From: Martelella mediterranea
GTDB taxonomy: Bacteria > Pseudomonadota > Alphaproteobacteria > Rhizobiales > Rhizobiaceae
Direction: 5' to 3'
Assembly: GCA_003001975.1 (NCBI GenBank)
Contig: PVUG01000017.1
Coordinates: 1-64,000, forward strand
DNA length: 64,000 bases
The notes under the pieces were generated by a model that had not been told where the DNA came from, searched no databases, and saw only the letters and a program-made list of their open reading frames with translations. Below, in pieces: positions 63,969 to 64,000 of the stretch. A program made the position numbers and the translations under genes. The first letter of the stretch is position 1; each line of letters begins with the position of its first letter.

Positions 63969-63992
63969 AGCATTTCAGACTGAAACGCTCTA
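63966..63992. repeat. Palindromic repeat after hdaA
   Basis: TAGAGCATTTCA (63966-63977) pairs with TGAAACGCTCTA (63981-63992) around GAC, with one A:C mismatch; the hdaA stop codon TAG is its first triplet. AGAGC-type hairpins of this kind are common in Rhizobiales intergenic DNA. Confidence 0.65.
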
Positions 63993-64000
63993 GTGAGCGG

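Noticed and set aside
1-64000. Defence system, prophage, secretion system or biosynthetic gene cluster
   Set aside because: I looked for nuclease/helicase/reverse transcriptase/toxin-antitoxin pairs, phage structural genes and large synthases and saw none; the content is core metabolism and housekeeping.

Overview
This 64 kb window looks like chromosomal core sequence from a Rhizobiales alphaproteobacterium (Rhizobiaceae or Aurantimonadaceae-like; I cannot fix the genus). The evidence is a fused anthranilate synthase trpE(G) behind a WWW-codon leader peptide, a second ClpS (ClpS2), a three-subunit petABC bc1 operon, a moxR-DUF58-DUF4159 cluster beside DUF1285-nudix-cca, and the order lgt, ubiK, ybjN-like, proC. 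The DNA is GC-rich, with short intergenic regions, many ATGA/GTGA/TGATG overlaps, and dispersed palindromic repeats of alphaproteobacterial type. I see no rRNA, tRNA, CRISPR array, prophage or plasmid functions. The only mobile DNA is the 3' end of an IS110-family transposase at the left edge.

Layout. 1-2131: IS110 fragment and a GH13 alpha-glucosidase. 2291-4747: trpL attenuator and trpE(G). 4850-8099: CDF metal transporter with queF, HupE/UreJ-like protein, aldo/keto reductase. 8359-11242: ClpP paralog, then leuA behind a candidate Leu-codon leader. 11303-15609: membrane-anchored anti-sigma-like protein, TetR/CecR regulator, metallophosphoesterase, glutathionyl-hydroquinone reductase, GNAT. 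15663-25134: the moxR-DUF58-DUF4159-vWA-like operon, divergent from DUF1285-nudix-cca. 25135-27876: repeat cluster, two small proteins, hemF, small protein, trmL. 27925-32186: DASS transporter with divergent AraC regulator, FUSC protein. 32405-36661: mini-ORF and two tandem ABC exporter half-transporters. 36672-41783: endonuclease/phosphatase-fold protein, petABC, apt, glutathione peroxidase. 41784-49102: repeat cluster, ychF, clpS2, pth, GGDEF/EAL protein, rplY, prs. 49103-56637: lipoprotein, metal-site-less M24 homolog, pgeF, MidA/NDUFAF7 methyltransferase, lgt, ubiK, YbjN-like, proC, CsaA-like. 56644-64000: petP-petR-histidine kinase operon, MBL hydrolase, purM-purN, AI-2E/PerM protein, hdaA.

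Together the genes cover amino-acid synthesis (trpE(G), leuA, proC), nucleotide synthesis and salvage (prs, purM, purN, apt), respiration (petABC and probably its regulators petPR), heme (hemF), tRNA modification and maturation (queF, trmL, cca, pth), proteostasis (ClpP2, ClpS2) and envelope work (lgt, MoxR cluster, ABC exporters).

The most interesting signals lie between genes. Two ribosome-mediated attenuators are visible: trpL, which looks leaderless, and a Leu-codon mini-ORF before leuA with two mutually exclusive pairing arms. A 15-nt motif close to CAGACTGCTGAYAAA occurs six times, each time directly after a hairpin and usually just past a stop codon. Two pairs of these face each other and enclose palindromic repeats.
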